Part shown: one piece after another, positions 1 through 8,458 of the stretch
How positions within the stretch are numbered: the first letter of the stretch is position 1
Layout of the letters: each line of letters starts with the position of its first letter
Assembly: GCA_934148875.1 (NCBI GenBank)
Contig: CAKPDJ010000007.1
Location: forward strand, 1 to 45,286
Length of the DNA stretch: 45,286 nt
From: an uncultured Bacilli bacterium
GTDB taxonomy: Bacteria > Bacillota_I > Bacilli_A > RF39 > UBA660
Direction: 5' to 3'
Notes under the pieces: generated by a model
Told to the model about the DNA's origin: nothing
Database searches by the model: none
Seen by the model: the letters and a program-made list of their open reading frames with translations, nothing else
Position numbers and translations under genes: made by a program

Positions 1-61
1 AACTCAATTGACAACTTAATTTTAGCATTAATTTACACTTTTTTATCCAAAATTCCAGTTT

Positions 62-346
62 CTACTTGAAATTTAGGTTAGGTTTAAAAGTATATCCGGT
101 TATTTCTAATCTTTCTTTAAGTTGTAATTCTGAGATTTCTGTGCTAACATATAAGACGGATGTGGGATTAGTATTGAATCCTAAGAATTGTTTATTATTT
201 ACCAAAGAGTTGGCAAGCTGTAATGCTAAGAATGACTTACCAACTTTTGGTTCTGCTACTAAGCAATATAATCCATTTGACTTCATTATTCCATCAATAA
301 TGTTGTCTTTTTTTGTGGTTATATTTAATTCTTCTATAGGTTTCAT
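62..346 (-). pseudogene. Truncated RepA-like AAA ATPase (plasmid/phage replication type)
   Basis: The 94-aa product has a Walker A motif, EPKVGKS, near residue 33, followed by LALQLA and a beta strand ending in YVSTE. This is the start of the RepA/AAA_25 helicase-like ATPases carried by plasmids, phages and integrative elements. Family members usually run 250-350 aa. Here a TAG ends the frame soon after the second strand, and the same frame stays open beyond it to the window edge, so the gene looks broken or frameshifted. It begins one base before the stop codon of the upstream gene (347-583), so the two are translationally coupled. The role (replication initiation of a mobile element) is inferred from the family. 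Confidence 0.55.
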
Positions 347-583
347 TTATTTCTCCAGTTCTGCCATATCCTTAAGGTAAGGAACATTAATATTTAGTTT
401 ATTAACTACTTCACGCATTGGTATTAAATTACATGGTAGTTTATAACCTTGACCTGTAAGATCAGTTATTATTTCTTTTCTAATTTTAAGTGCTGAGTTT
501 CTACCAAGACTAGTTAATTTCATTAAGTCTTGTAAAGTACACCATTGTTTAGATAATATTTCTAATGTTTCAACTGCAGTCAT
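347..583 (-). CDS. Small HTH/excisionase-like protein
   Basis: This 78-aa protein has an N-terminal helical segment (SKQWCTLQDLMKLTSLGRNSALKIRKEI) that resembles the winged helix of excisionases and other small DNA-binding proteins next to repA-like genes in integrative elements. A strong ribosome binding site, AGGAGG read on the minus strand, lies about 6 nt before ATG 583. It is the middle gene of a three-gene leftward operon between an unknown 73-aa protein and the RepA-like ATPase. The DNA-binding role is inferred from the helical pattern and the neighbours; no family is certain. Confidence 0.5.
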   Translation of the reverse strand: MTAVETLEILSKQWCTLQDLMKLTSLGRNSALKIRKEIITDLTGQGYKLPCNLIPMREVVNKLNINVPYLKDMAELEK

Positions 584-595
584 ATATCAAACCTC

Positions 596-817
596 CTATC
601 TGTTATTCATTATTATTTCGTTCATTTTATATAATGCATTTATTAATTCTTCTCTTGAACTATCTTCAATATCATCTTTAAGACCATATTCTATTCTTAT
701 ATCTTCACGATCTTTGTTCTTTATTACTCTTAATCCACATAAGTGATTATGAACTAATTCTACTATTTCATCATCACTCATAGTAGGTACTATAGAATCT
801 AATACTTTTTTATTCAT
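596..817 (-). CDS. Small acidic hypothetical protein
   Basis: This 73-aa protein, rich in Asp and Glu, is mostly predicted helix and has no motif I recognise. It is the first gene of the leftward operon. Its ATG at 817 has a good AGGAGG-type ribosome binding site just upstream. Transcription probably starts from the minus-strand promoter at 1033-1061, which overlaps sites for the divergent repressor. Its position suggests an early gene of the same mobile element; function unknown. Confidence 0.55.
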   Translation of the reverse strand: MNKKVLDSIVPTMSDDEIVELVHNHLCGLRVIKNKDREDIRIEYGLKDDIEDSSREELINALYKMNEIIMNNR

Positions 818-834
818 ATGTTTCCTCCTTTCTA

Positions 835-848
835 ACCCTAAATAGGGT
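835..848. promoter_or_regulatory. 14-bp palindrome in the leader of the leftward operon
   Basis: ACCCTA-AA-TAGGGT is a perfect inverted repeat just upstream of the ribosome binding site of the 596-817 gene. A second half site, AATAGGGT, lies near 897. It could be an operator or an RNA hairpin. No U-run follows on either strand, so it is not an intrinsic terminator. Confidence 0.35.
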
Positions 849-1009
849 AGTGTGATTATATTTGAGATTTTAGTTATCTCATAACTCCCGTGCCAATAGG
901 GTTATTTACCTTGCATTTTTTGAGTTACAGCATATCGGTGATTTTCGCAACTTATAATTTTTCAAAGAACAAGTAGTCCAAAATGTCAACATTATATTTA
1001 AAATAAAAG

Positions 1010-1022
1010 TTCCAATTTGGAA
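1010..1022. promoter_or_regulatory. Probable operator O1 of the double-HTH repressor
   Basis: TTCCAATTTGGAA is a 13-bp perfect palindrome of the form TTCCAnnnTGGAA. The same form recurs at 1091-1103, and a half site, TTCCA, occurs at 1048-1052. This copy lies just downstream of the minus-strand promoter (1033-1061), where a bound repressor would block the leftward operon. Confidence 0.6.
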
Positions 1023-1032
1023 ATACAATTAT

Positions 1033-1061
1033 AATATACTATTTAAGTTCCATATTGTCAA
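1033..1061 (-). promoter_or_regulatory. Sigma-A promoter of the leftward operon
   Basis: Read on the minus strand, TTGACA (1061-1056), a 17-nt spacer and TATATT (1038-1033) make a near-consensus promoter pointing at the 596-817 gene. The spacer holds a TGGAA operator half site. The 19 bp from 1043 to 1061 recur in opposite orientation at 9490-9508. Confidence 0.6.
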
Positions 1062-1090
1062 CTATTTTTAAACAAATTTTATTAAAAATG

Positions 1091-1118
1091 TTCCAAAATG
1101 GAAATAATATGTTATAAT
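1091..1118 (+). promoter_or_regulatory. Promoter and operator O2 of the repressor gene
   Basis: TATAAT at 1113-1118 is preceded by TG plus one base, an extended -10. The 13-bp palindrome TTCCAAAATGGAA (1091-1103) fills the -35 and spacer region. A protein bound there would block its own promoter, so negative autoregulation of the 1148-1693 gene is likely. Confidence 0.6.
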
Positions 1119-1147
1119 GGTATCAAGAAGAGAATAGGAGGATATTC

Positions 1148-1693
1148 ATGGAAAATAGAAAACAAATGGATATTATTATTGGAAACAATATGGCTGCTAT
1201 TAGAAAAAGTCGTGAATATAAGCAAAGAGAAATTTGCCAAGTATTAGGTATGAATGCATCTACTTATAAGCATTATGAGTTAGGAGACAGATGTGTACCA
1301 CCTTCAGTTTTAAAAGCATTAGCAAATTTCTACAAGATACATGTTGATTATTTCTTTGAAAATGTGCCTGAATCTGATGATATAAGAGAACATTTATTTT
1401 TTACTAATTATATATTAGATGCTGTTGAATCAAAAGGAATAGTAGGAAAACCTAGAGATAGTTTTAAAGATGTATTAAAGGATACTGAAAAAAGAGTTCA
1501 AGCAAGAGCTAGATTTAGAATAAAAGAGTATCGTACAGAAAATAAAAAATCACAACAAGAAGTTGCAGATTATTTAGGAATAGACATCTCTACTTATAAT
1601 AAGTATGAAAAAGGTAGTAGAAAACTAAATAATGAGGTAGTTAGAAAGATAGCTGAATATTACAATATTAAAGTCAGCGATATATTAGATTAA
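1148..1693 (+). CDS. XRE-family repressor with two HTH domains
   Basis: This 181-aa protein has two helix-turn-helix domains. The first, at about residues 8-65, runs IRKSREYKQREICQVLG then STYKHYELGDRCVPP. The second, at about 125-180, runs KEYRTENKKSQQEVADYLG then STYNKYEKGSRKL. An AGGAGG-like ribosome binding site precedes ATG 1148. Repressors of this type control lysogeny or maintenance operons of phages and integrative elements. The divergent leftward operon and the TTCCAnnnTGGAA palindromes on both promoters fit a repressor that controls both directions. It may also influence the restriction genes downstream, which have no obvious strong promoter of their own. The duplicated HTH suggests one chain might bridge two half sites. 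Confidence 0.8.
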   Translation: MENRKQMDIIIGNNMAAIRKSREYKQREICQVLGMNASTYKHYELGDRCVPPSVLKALANFYKIHVDYFFENVPESDDIREHLFFTNYILDAVESKGIVGKPRDSFKDVLKDTEKRVQARARFRIKEYRTENKKSQQEVADYLGIDISTYNKYEKGSRKLNNEVVRKIAEYYNIKVSDILD

Positions 1694-1764
1694 TGACAGA
1701 ATGACACTAGAAATAGGTGTAGACTAAACCGATAGTTAATGTCATAGTGTCACAGGAGGTAAGT

Positions 1765-2598
1765 ATGAATAAGCAAGTTTTACAGTTTATTTTAGAAGAG
1801 GAAAACCCTAATGGAATTATAGAGTGTTCGGTTGATGATTGGTTTGGAATTAGTTATAAAATACCTAGAAATAAATTAAAAGAAGCGTCATCACTTGAAT
1901 ATATAAATAATACAGGAGTATATATTTTGTTCGGAGATGATGAAAATACTGCAGAAAAAATTGCATATATAGGTGAAGCAGAGGATATTTATAATAGATT
2001 ATCACAACACAACAAAAATAAAGATTTTTGGAATGAGTGTATTGTATTCGTTAGTAAAGATAATTCATTAAACAAAGCTCATATAAAATATATTGAACAT
2101 GAACTATATGAGATGAGTAAGAAAGCAAGTAGATATATTATAAAAAACGAATCTAATCCAACTAAATCATCTTTAAGCAATGCAGATAAAATTAGAGCAG
2201 AGAAGTTTATATCTAAAATTAAAATAATAGCTAATATGTTTGGATATAAATTATTTATTAGTTTAGTCGATAAAAATGATAAAGAAGATAAAACTCTTCA
2301 TTTAACTAATAACGGCATTGAATATGCACATGGTATGTTAACAGATGAAGGATTTGTTGTTTTAAAAGGATCTAAAGTTAAAGAAGGTGTATTTGAAAAT
2401 TTATCACCTTCATTAAATGGATTTTTTGAAAAAGAAAGAAGTTCAACAGATTTAGTAGATAATGTATATATAAATGATCATTTATTTTCATCACCTTCAA
2501 TGGCTGCAATTGCTATTCTAGGTAGAAATGCAAATGGTTATACTGAATGGAAAAATAAAGATAATGTTTCTTTAAAAAAATTAATAGGTGGTGAGTAG
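1765..2598 (+). CDS. GIY-YIG nuclease-domain protein with DUF4357-like C-terminus
   Basis: This 277-aa protein carries a GIY-YIG core: GVYILF, then IAYIGEAEDIYNRL with the conserved Arg, then a Glu in YIEHELY. A C-terminal segment around GYTEWKNKDNVSLKKLI resembles DUF4357, a domain often found in proteins next to type I restriction genes. I chose ATG 1765 because AGGAGG stands 5 nt upstream; an in-frame GTG at 1747 has no such support. The stop codon ends 1 nt before the hsdR start, so it is the first gene of the restriction operon. GIY-YIG proteins cut DNA, or sometimes only bind it; its exact role with the Hsd complex is unknown. Confidence 0.75.
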   Translation: MNKQVLQFILEEENPNGIIECSVDDWFGISYKIPRNKLKEASSLEYINNTGVYILFGDDENTAEKIAYIGEAEDIYNRLSQHNKNKDFWNECIVFVSKDNSLNKAHIKYIEHELYEMSKKASRYIIKNESNPTKSSLSNADKIRAEKFISKIKIIANMFGYKLFISLVDKNDKEDKTLHLTNNGIEYAHGMLTDEGFVVLKGSKVKEGVFENLSPSLNGFFEKERSSTDLVDNVYINDHLFSSPSMAAIAILGRNANGYTEWKNKDNVSLKKLIGGE

Positions 2599-2599
2599 T

Positions 2600-5500
2600 A
2601 TGGAATTTAGTGAAAATACAAGAGTAAAAATACCAGCTTTAGTTCATGCTACTAGATTAGGTTATAAATATTTATCTTTAAAAGAAGTAAAGAATCAATT
2701 AGATTCTAGAATGAATATTTTTAAAACAATATTTAAAGATAGTATAAATAAAATAAATAATACAGATTTAAAAGAAAATGATATTGATAGAATACTTGAT
2801 GAGATTGATATTGAATTGAACAATAAAGATTTGGGTAGGAAGTTTTATAAAACACTATTAGATGGATTTGATGGAATTAAACTAATTGATTTTGATAATG
2901 TTGATAATAATACATTAAATGTTTTAACAGAATTACCATATGAAAATGGAGAAGATAATTTTAGACCTGATGTTATTATGCTTATTAATGGTATGCCTTT
3001 AGGGTTTATTGAAGTTAAGAAGCCAAATAATAGAGATGGAATATTAGCTGAAAGAAATAGAATAAATGATAGATTTCATAATGAAAAATTTAGAAAATTT
3101 ATGAATATTACTCAGATTTTAGTTTTTTCAAATAACCAAGAATATAATAATGATTCTATTGTTCCAATAGAAGGAGCATTTTATGGAACACCAAGTGATA
3201 AAAATGTTTTCTTTAATTGTTTTAGAGAGGAAGAACCTTCTATATTTGATAAGATAGGAGATATATCAGATACTGAAGAAAATTATATATTAAAAGATAA
3301 TAATTATGTTTCAATAAAAGGAACAAATGAATATAGCACTAATTTAAGCAGAATGACTCCTACAAACAAATTGATTACATCATTATTTCATAAAAATAGA
3401 ATATTTAAGTTGTTAAGATATGGAATCACTTATGTGGAAAAAGCTAATAAAAATGGTGTAGTTGAAATACAAAAACATATTATGAGATATCAACAATTAT
3501 TTGCTACCTTTGCTATTGAAAATAAAATATCAGAAGGAATAAAAAAAGGAATAATTTGGCATACTCAAGGATCAGGTAAAACTGCATTGGCATATTTTAA
3601 TGTTAAATATTTAGCTGACTACTATGCAAAACAATCTAAAGTTGCTAAGTTCTATTTCATAGTTGATAGATTAGATTTATTAAAACAAGCATCAGAAGAA
3701 TTTGAAGCCAGAGGATTAAATGTTGTTAAAGTTAATTCTAGAGAAGATTTTAAGAAAAATATTGCTATGACAGGGGAAGTTTCTAAAACTGGGAAGCTAA
3801 CAATTAATGTAGTTAACATTCAAAAGTTTTCAGAAGATTCAACTGTAAAAGATTCTGATTATAATGTTGATGTTCAAAGAATTTATTTTTTAGATGAAGC
3901 TCATAGAGATTATAATCCGAGAGGGAACTTTTTAGCTAATTTAATGGCTTCTGATAGAAATTCAATTAAGATAGCATTAACAGGTACACCATTAGTTAAT
4001 CAAGAAATAGATGGTATTAAGTATTCTTCAAAAGATATATTTGGTGACTATATTCACAAGTATTATTATAATAAATCTATTATGGATGGATATACTTTAA
4101 AACTAATTAGAGAAGGTGTGCAAGCAGAATATAAAGTAAAAATAGCTGAAGCATTAGATCAAGTTAGAGAAATATTAAAAGATGCTAAAGAAAGTGATAT
4201 AGTATCACATCCTGTTTATACAGAAGCATTAGCTGAATATATTTCAAAAGATTTTGGATCATCTAGAATAAGATTCGGTGATGACACAATTGGAGCAATG
4301 ATTGTGTGTGATTCTCAAGCACAAGCAAGAAATCTTTTTAAATCATTAGATAAGTATGAATTCTCAAAAATATTAATTCTTTATAATGAAGATAATAAAC
4401 AAATAAGAGAAGAAGAAATAAAGGCTTATAAAGAAGGAAAAATAGATATTCTAGTGGTTGATAATATGTTATTAACTGGTTTTGACGCACCTAGACTTAA
4501 AAAATTATATTTAGGAAGAGTAATTAGAGCCCATAATTTATTACAAGCATTAACTAGAGTTAATAGACCATATAAAAATTTCAGATATGGTTATGTTGTT
4601 GATTTTGCAGATATAAGAGATGAATTTGATAAAACAAATCAAATATATTTTAATGAATTGCAAGAAGAATTAGGTGAAGATTTTGAACATTATTCAAGTA
4701 TATTTGTATCTAGTGAAGATGCAGAAAAAAGAATTGAAGAAATAAAAGATAAATTATTCTTATTCGATTTTTCTAATAAAGAAATATTAAGTTCTCAAAT
4801 TAGTTCTTTAGAAAAGAAAGATTTAATTAACTTAAGAAGATTAGTAAGGGACTATAAAGATCTATATAATATTATAAAATCTTTAAATTATAGTGAATTA
4901 ATAGAAAAAGTCGATATTTCAAGTGTTGATAATATGTCTAGAGAAATTAATAGAAGATTAGATATTCTTAATTTATCAGAAGATGTTAACAATAATGATG
5001 GATCTAATCCATTAAATACCGTATTTGAAAATTTAGATATTAAATTTAATAAAATAAATGAAGGTGAACTTGTTATATCTGACAAATATTTAGATAAGAT
5101 AGAAGAAGTAAGAAGAAAATTTATTGATAATATTGATAAAGATGATAAATATTATTCTTCATTAGCTAATGAATTTAACAATTTATTTAAGATGAAAAAT
5201 ATTGAAGAATTAACAATTGAAGATATCAATGAAAATATGAAAAAGTTAACTGAGATAGAAAAGAATATTGAACAATTAAATATAAAAAACGGTATGCTTC
5301 TTAATAAATTACTTGGTGATGAAAAATATGTAAAAATTTACAAAAGAGTTAAAGACAGAATATCAGATTTTAGTGATTCTAAATTAGTAGAAATACTTTT
5401 AGAAATCAAAAATCAAGTGGATGATTTAATTTTAAGAAGAAATGATATTTTAGATAATGTTGAATTCTTTAAGAGTGAAGTTGGAAGATGTGTTTATATG

Positions 5501-5602
5501 ACATCCAATGAGGAAGCAAAAATCATTGATGAGATAGATTTTTTTGTAGATTTAATAGTAACAATGTATGAATTTGAAAGGAAGGTAAGTAATAATGGAT
5601 AA
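2600..5602 (+). CDS. hsdR: Type I restriction enzyme R subunit (HsdR)
   Basis: This 1000-aa protein is the motor and nuclease of a type I restriction enzyme. The PD-(D/E)XK nuclease is near the N-terminus (Asp about 124, then EVK at 138-140). Superfamily 2 helicase motifs follow: Walker A HTQGSGKT ending near 328, DEAH at 432-435, LTGTP, and motif VI-like LLQALTRVNRP. A long helical C-terminus would contact the methylase. It cuts unmodified DNA after ATP-driven translocation. ATG 2600 was preferred to GTG 2588, which lies inside the GIY-YIG gene. The stop overlaps hsdM by 8 nt. No lesion is seen, so it should be active. Confidence 0.92.
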   Translation: MEFSENTRVKIPALVHATRLGYKYLSLKEVKNQLDSRMNIFKTIFKDSINKINNTDLKENDIDRILDEIDIELNNKDLGRKFYKTLLDGFDGIKLIDFDNVDNNTLNVLTELPYENGEDNFRPDVIMLINGMPLGFIEVKKPNNRDGILAERNRINDRFHNEKFRKFMNITQILVFSNNQEYNNDSIVPIEGAFYGTPSDKNVFFNCFREEEPSIFDKIGDISDTEENYILKDNNYVSIKGTNEYSTNLSRMTPTNKLITSLFHKNRIFKLLRYGITYVEKANKNGVVEIQKHIMRYQQLFATFAIENKISEGIKKGIIWHTQGSGKTALAYFNVKYLADYYAKQSKVAKFYFIVDRLDLLKQASEEFEARGLNVVKVNSREDFKKNIAMTGEVSKTGKLTINVVNIQKFSEDSTVKDSDYNVDVQRIYFLDEAHRDYNPRGNFLANLMASDRNSIKIALTGTPLVNQEIDGIKYSSKDIFGDYIHKYYYNKSIMDGYTLKLIREGVQAEYKVKIAEALDQVREILKDAKESDIVSHPVYTEALAEYISKDFGSSRIRFGDDTIGAMIVCDSQAQARNLFKSLDKYEFSKILILYNEDNKQIREEEIKAYKEGKIDILVVDNMLLTGFDAPRLKKLYLGRVIRAHNLLQALTRVNRPYKNFRYGYVVDFADIRDEFDKTNQIYFNELQEELGEDFEHYSSIFVSSEDAEKRIEEIKDKLFLFDFSNKEILSSQISSLEKKDLINLRRLVRDYKDLYNIIKSLNYSELIEKVDISSVDNMSREINRRLDILNLSEDVNNNDGSNPLNTVFENLDIKFNKINEGELVISDKYLDKIEEVRRKFIDNIDKDDKYYSSLANEFNNLFKMKNIEELTIEDINENMKKLTEIEKNIEQLNIKNGMLLNKLLGDEKYVKIYKRVKDRISDFSDSKLVEILLEIKNQVDDLILRRNDILDNVEFFKSEVGRCVYMTSNEEAKIIDEIDFFVDLIVTMYEFERKVSNNG

Positions 5603-7262
5603 AGAAAGACAACTAATAGTAAAAACAGAGAGAATGATAGATGATCTAAAAGCAGTATGTGGTGAATATGGATTATCTAACACAGGAAATGAATATAAGA
5701 TTATTGCTGATTCATTCCTTTATAAATATTTAAATGATAAATTCTTGTATGAATTTAAAAGAGTAGATAAGAATTTATCTAAGACTTCTACAACTAAAGA
5801 GGTTGAGGAAGAAATAATGAAACTTGCTCCTGCAGAAATGTCTAAATATAGATATGGTTTAGGAGCTAATGTAGCATTTGTTAGAAAAGAATTTTTAGTA
5901 AGTTATTTATTTAATAATAAGAACTCCACAACCCCAAAGTTTTATGAATTATTTGATAATGCTTTAGATGGTATTTCTAATGATAATATAGATATATTCT
6001 CAGTTAGAACAGGAAGTAAAGAAAAAATAAAATTGTTCAGCCCTATTTCTCAATATATAATTGAATCTAATAAGAAGAATGATTTTGCTAAAGCAATAAT
6101 TGATAAACTAGTTGAATTTTCGTTTGATGAAGTGTTTGAAGAAAAATATGATTTCTTTGCTACAATATTTGAATATTTAATTAAAGATTATAATAAAGAT
6201 TTTGGTAAGTATGCAGAATACTATACACCTAACTCTATCGCTAGAATTATTGCTAAAATATTAGTGCCAGATACTGAAAAAGTAAGAAATGTATCAATAT
6301 ATGATCCATCAGCAGGATCTGGTACATTATTATTAGCACTTGCTCATGAAATAGGGGAAGAAGATTGTACTTTATATACTCAAGATATATCTCAAAAATC
6401 AAATGAATTTTTAAGATTAAACCTTATATTAAATAATTTAGTACATTCTTTAGATAATGTTGTACATGGTAATACATTATTGAATCCTGCTCATTTAAAT
6501 AAAGAAGGTAATAAATTGGCTCAATTTGATTATATAGTTAGCAATCCTCCATTTAAAACAGATTTCAGCGATTATAGAGATAAATTAGAGGATGATAAAT
6601 ATTCTGATAGATTTTTTTCAGGTGTTCCACAAATACCAGCTAACAAAAAAGAATCAATGCCAATATATTTGCTTTTCATTCAACATATATTATATTCGTT
6701 AAAAGATTCTGGAAAAGCTGCAATTGTGGTTCCAACAGGCTTTTTAACTGGAAAAAGCAAAATAGAAATGAAAATTAGAGACGAGATAATTAGTAATAAT
6801 TGGCTAAGAGGTGCTATATCAATGCCTGCAAATATATTTGCAACAACTGGCACAAATGTTTCTATAATTTTTATAGATAAGAGTAACAATAAAGATACAG
6901 TTTTATTAATGGATGCCTCAAATCTTGGCGAAAAATATAAAGAAGGAAAAAATCAGAAAACAAAGTTATCATATGAGGAAATTAATAAAATTATTAATTG
7001 TTTCAACAATTTTGAAGAAATAGAAAAATTTAGTATATGTGTTTCTAAACAAGAAATTATTTCAAAGAAACTATCTTTTAGCGCAGGCCAATATTTTAAA
7101 ATAAAAATAGAATATAAAGAGTTTACAAAAGAAGAATTTATAAAAGAAATAAATGATATTACTACTGAAATTAATTCAATTGTAATTGAAAATGAAAAAT
7201 TAATGTCTGAAATAAATGAAAATATCAAAAAGGTAAAATATTATGAAAATGATAAAGATTAA
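5595..7262 (+). CDS. hsdM: Type I DNA methyltransferase M subunit (HsdM)
   Basis: This 555-aa protein is an N6-adenine methyltransferase. The SAM-binding motif DPSAGSGT is at 237-244 and the catalytic NPPF at 317-320, preceded by the helical HsdM N-terminal domain. TPNSIARIIAKIL just before motif I is typical of the family. With two M and one S subunit it methylates the recognition site, and with HsdR it forms the restriction complex. It overlaps hsdR by 8 nt and hsdS by 20 nt, so the three genes are translationally coupled. The helical end (after about residue 500) is the part that contacts HsdS in known complexes. Confidence 0.93.
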   Translation: MDKERQLIVKTERMIDDLKAVCGEYGLSNTGNEYKIIADSFLYKYLNDKFLYEFKRVDKNLSKTSTTKEVEEEIMKLAPAEMSKYRYGLGANVAFVRKEFLVSYLFNNKNSTTPKFYELFDNALDGISNDNIDIFSVRTGSKEKIKLFSPISQYIIESNKKNDFAKAIIDKLVEFSFDEVFEEKYDFFATIFEYLIKDYNKDFGKYAEYYTPNSIARIIAKILVPDTEKVRNVSIYDPSAGSGTLLLALAHEIGEEDCTLYTQDISQKSNEFLRLNLILNNLVHSLDNVVHGNTLLNPAHLNKEGNKLAQFDYIVSNPPFKTDFSDYRDKLEDDKYSDRFFSGVPQIPANKKESMPIYLLFIQHILYSLKDSGKAAIVVPTGFLTGKSKIEMKIRDEIISNNWLRGAISMPANIFATTGTNVSIIFIDKSNNKDTVLLMDASNLGEKYKEGKNQKTKLSYEEINKIINCFNNFEEIEKFSICVSKQEIISKKLSFSAGQYFKIKIEYKEFTKEEFIKEINDITTEINSIVIENEKLMSEINENIKKVKYYENDKD

Positions 7263-8412
7263 GGACCATGTTTTTGTTACAAAATTGGCGGGGTTTGAAC
7301 ATTCTGAATATATACAACCAAATGAAACAAAAAAAAGAATTGATAAAACAGATATTCCAATGGTTCAAGGTAAAAATATACGAGATGGAATATTTGTAGA
7401 AGAATATGATTGGTATATTAATAAAGAAATTTCAGATAAATTAATTAGGAGTAAATTAACAAAAGAGTGTATATTAATTCCATATGTAGGAAGCAATTTG
7501 GGTGAAGTTGGAATTTTTTATCATCCATATGATTGCCATTTGGCAAGTAATATAGCAAAAATTGAATTAATAGATGATTATTTTGATATAGAATTTTTAA
7601 AATATTATCTTCAAAGTCCTATTGGTCAATCATACTTATTTCAAATGAAGCAAGGATCGGCGCAGCCAAATATAACAATGGATTCTATACGAGAGACATT
7701 AATAATTGATTTACCAAAAGAAAAACAAAAAAAAATTTCGAGATTTTTAAAAACATTTGACGATAAAATAAAAAACAATCGAAGAATATTATTTTTATTA
7801 AATAAACAATTAGAGGACACATTTTCTTTTTGGTTTTATCAAAATGGTATTCCAATAAATGGGAAGGCAAACTATGAGCATTCAAATCAATTACCTAAGA
7901 CATTTAAAAACTATACGTTTGAAGAATTAGGGACAATTACAACTGGAAAAAAAGATGCCAATTTTGCTACTAAAAATGGAGAGTATAATTTTTATACATG
8001 TTCTCGATCAACAATGAAATGTGATAGTCCTGGCTTTAATTGTAGCGCTATTATTATTGCAGGGAATGGCGATTTCAATGTAAAACATTATACAGGTGAA
8101 TTTAATGCATATCAAAGAACTTACGTTATTGAACCAAAGAATATAAAGCATTATGCATTAATGTACATAAATGCAAAAAATATGGTTGATTCATTTAAAA
8201 GTGGTTCTAATGGTTCAATTGTAAAATTTATTACATTAGATGATATTAAAAACATTGATGTTGTTATACCTGATGATGATAAATATTTAGATTATTTAAA
8301 TTCAATAGTTTTTTCAATTGAAAAATATGAGATTGAAATTGAAAAAATAGAAAAATTAAAACAAGAATTATTACCATTATTATTTAATGGTCAAATCGAA
8401 ATAGAAGATTAA
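7243..8412 (+). CDS. hsdS: Type I specificity subunit (HsdS)
   Basis: This 389-aa protein has two target recognition domains separated by helical spacers. The first ends at the conserved GSAQPNITMDSIRE region, followed by a coiled helix (KISRFLKTFDDKIKNNRR). The second starts at about residue 222 (FEELGTITTGKKDAN) and ends with GSNGSIVKFITLDDIKN and a C-terminal helix. It sets the bipartite DNA sequence read by HsdM and HsdR. The gene contains A8 (7329-7336) and A9 (7727-7735) tracts that could slip. It overlaps hsdM by 20 nt, and a terminator straddles its stop codon. CRISPR spacer 22 resembles its 7926-7955 segment. The recognition sequence cannot be read from the protein. Confidence 0.92.
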   Translation: MKMIKIKDHVFVTKLAGFEHSEYIQPNETKKRIDKTDIPMVQGKNIRDGIFVEEYDWYINKEISDKLIRSKLTKECILIPYVGSNLGEVGIFYHPYDCHLASNIAKIELIDDYFDIEFLKYYLQSPIGQSYLFQMKQGSAQPNITMDSIRETLIIDLPKEKQKKISRFLKTFDDKIKNNRRILFLLNKQLEDTFSFWFYQNGIPINGKANYEHSNQLPKTFKNYTFEELGTITTGKKDANFATKNGEYNFYTCSRSTMKCDSPGFNCSAIIIAGNGDFNVKHYTGEFNAYQRTYVIEPKNIKHYALMYINAKNMVDSFKSGSNGSIVKFITLDDIKNIDVVIPDDDKYLDYLNSIVFSIEKYEIEIEKIEKLKQELLPLLFNGQIEIED

Positions 8413-8425
8413 TTCTTCTTTTTTT
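8403..8425 (+). terminator. Intrinsic terminator of the hsd operon
   Basis: AGAAGA-ttaat-TCTTCT forms a 6-bp stem, followed by a run of six T. It overlaps the hsdS stop codon, so the next gene is probably transcribed on its own. Confidence 0.6.
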
Positions 8426-8429
8426 GTTG

Positions 8430-8435
8430 TATAAT
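8430..8435 (+). promoter_or_regulatory. -10 element before the 318-aa gene
   Basis: TATAAT stands 24 nt before ATG 8459 and just after the hsd terminator. I see no good -35 at 17 nt. A GAAGGTGAT ribosome binding site follows. This suggests separate expression of the downstream gene. Confidence 0.4.
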
Positions 8436-8458
8436 ATATAATTAATGAAGGTGATAGA

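Noticed and set aside
1694..1764. TGACA/TGTCA inverted repeats before the GIY-YIG gene
   Set aside because: The pairings are short and imperfect and no U-run follows. I could not tell an operator from chance.
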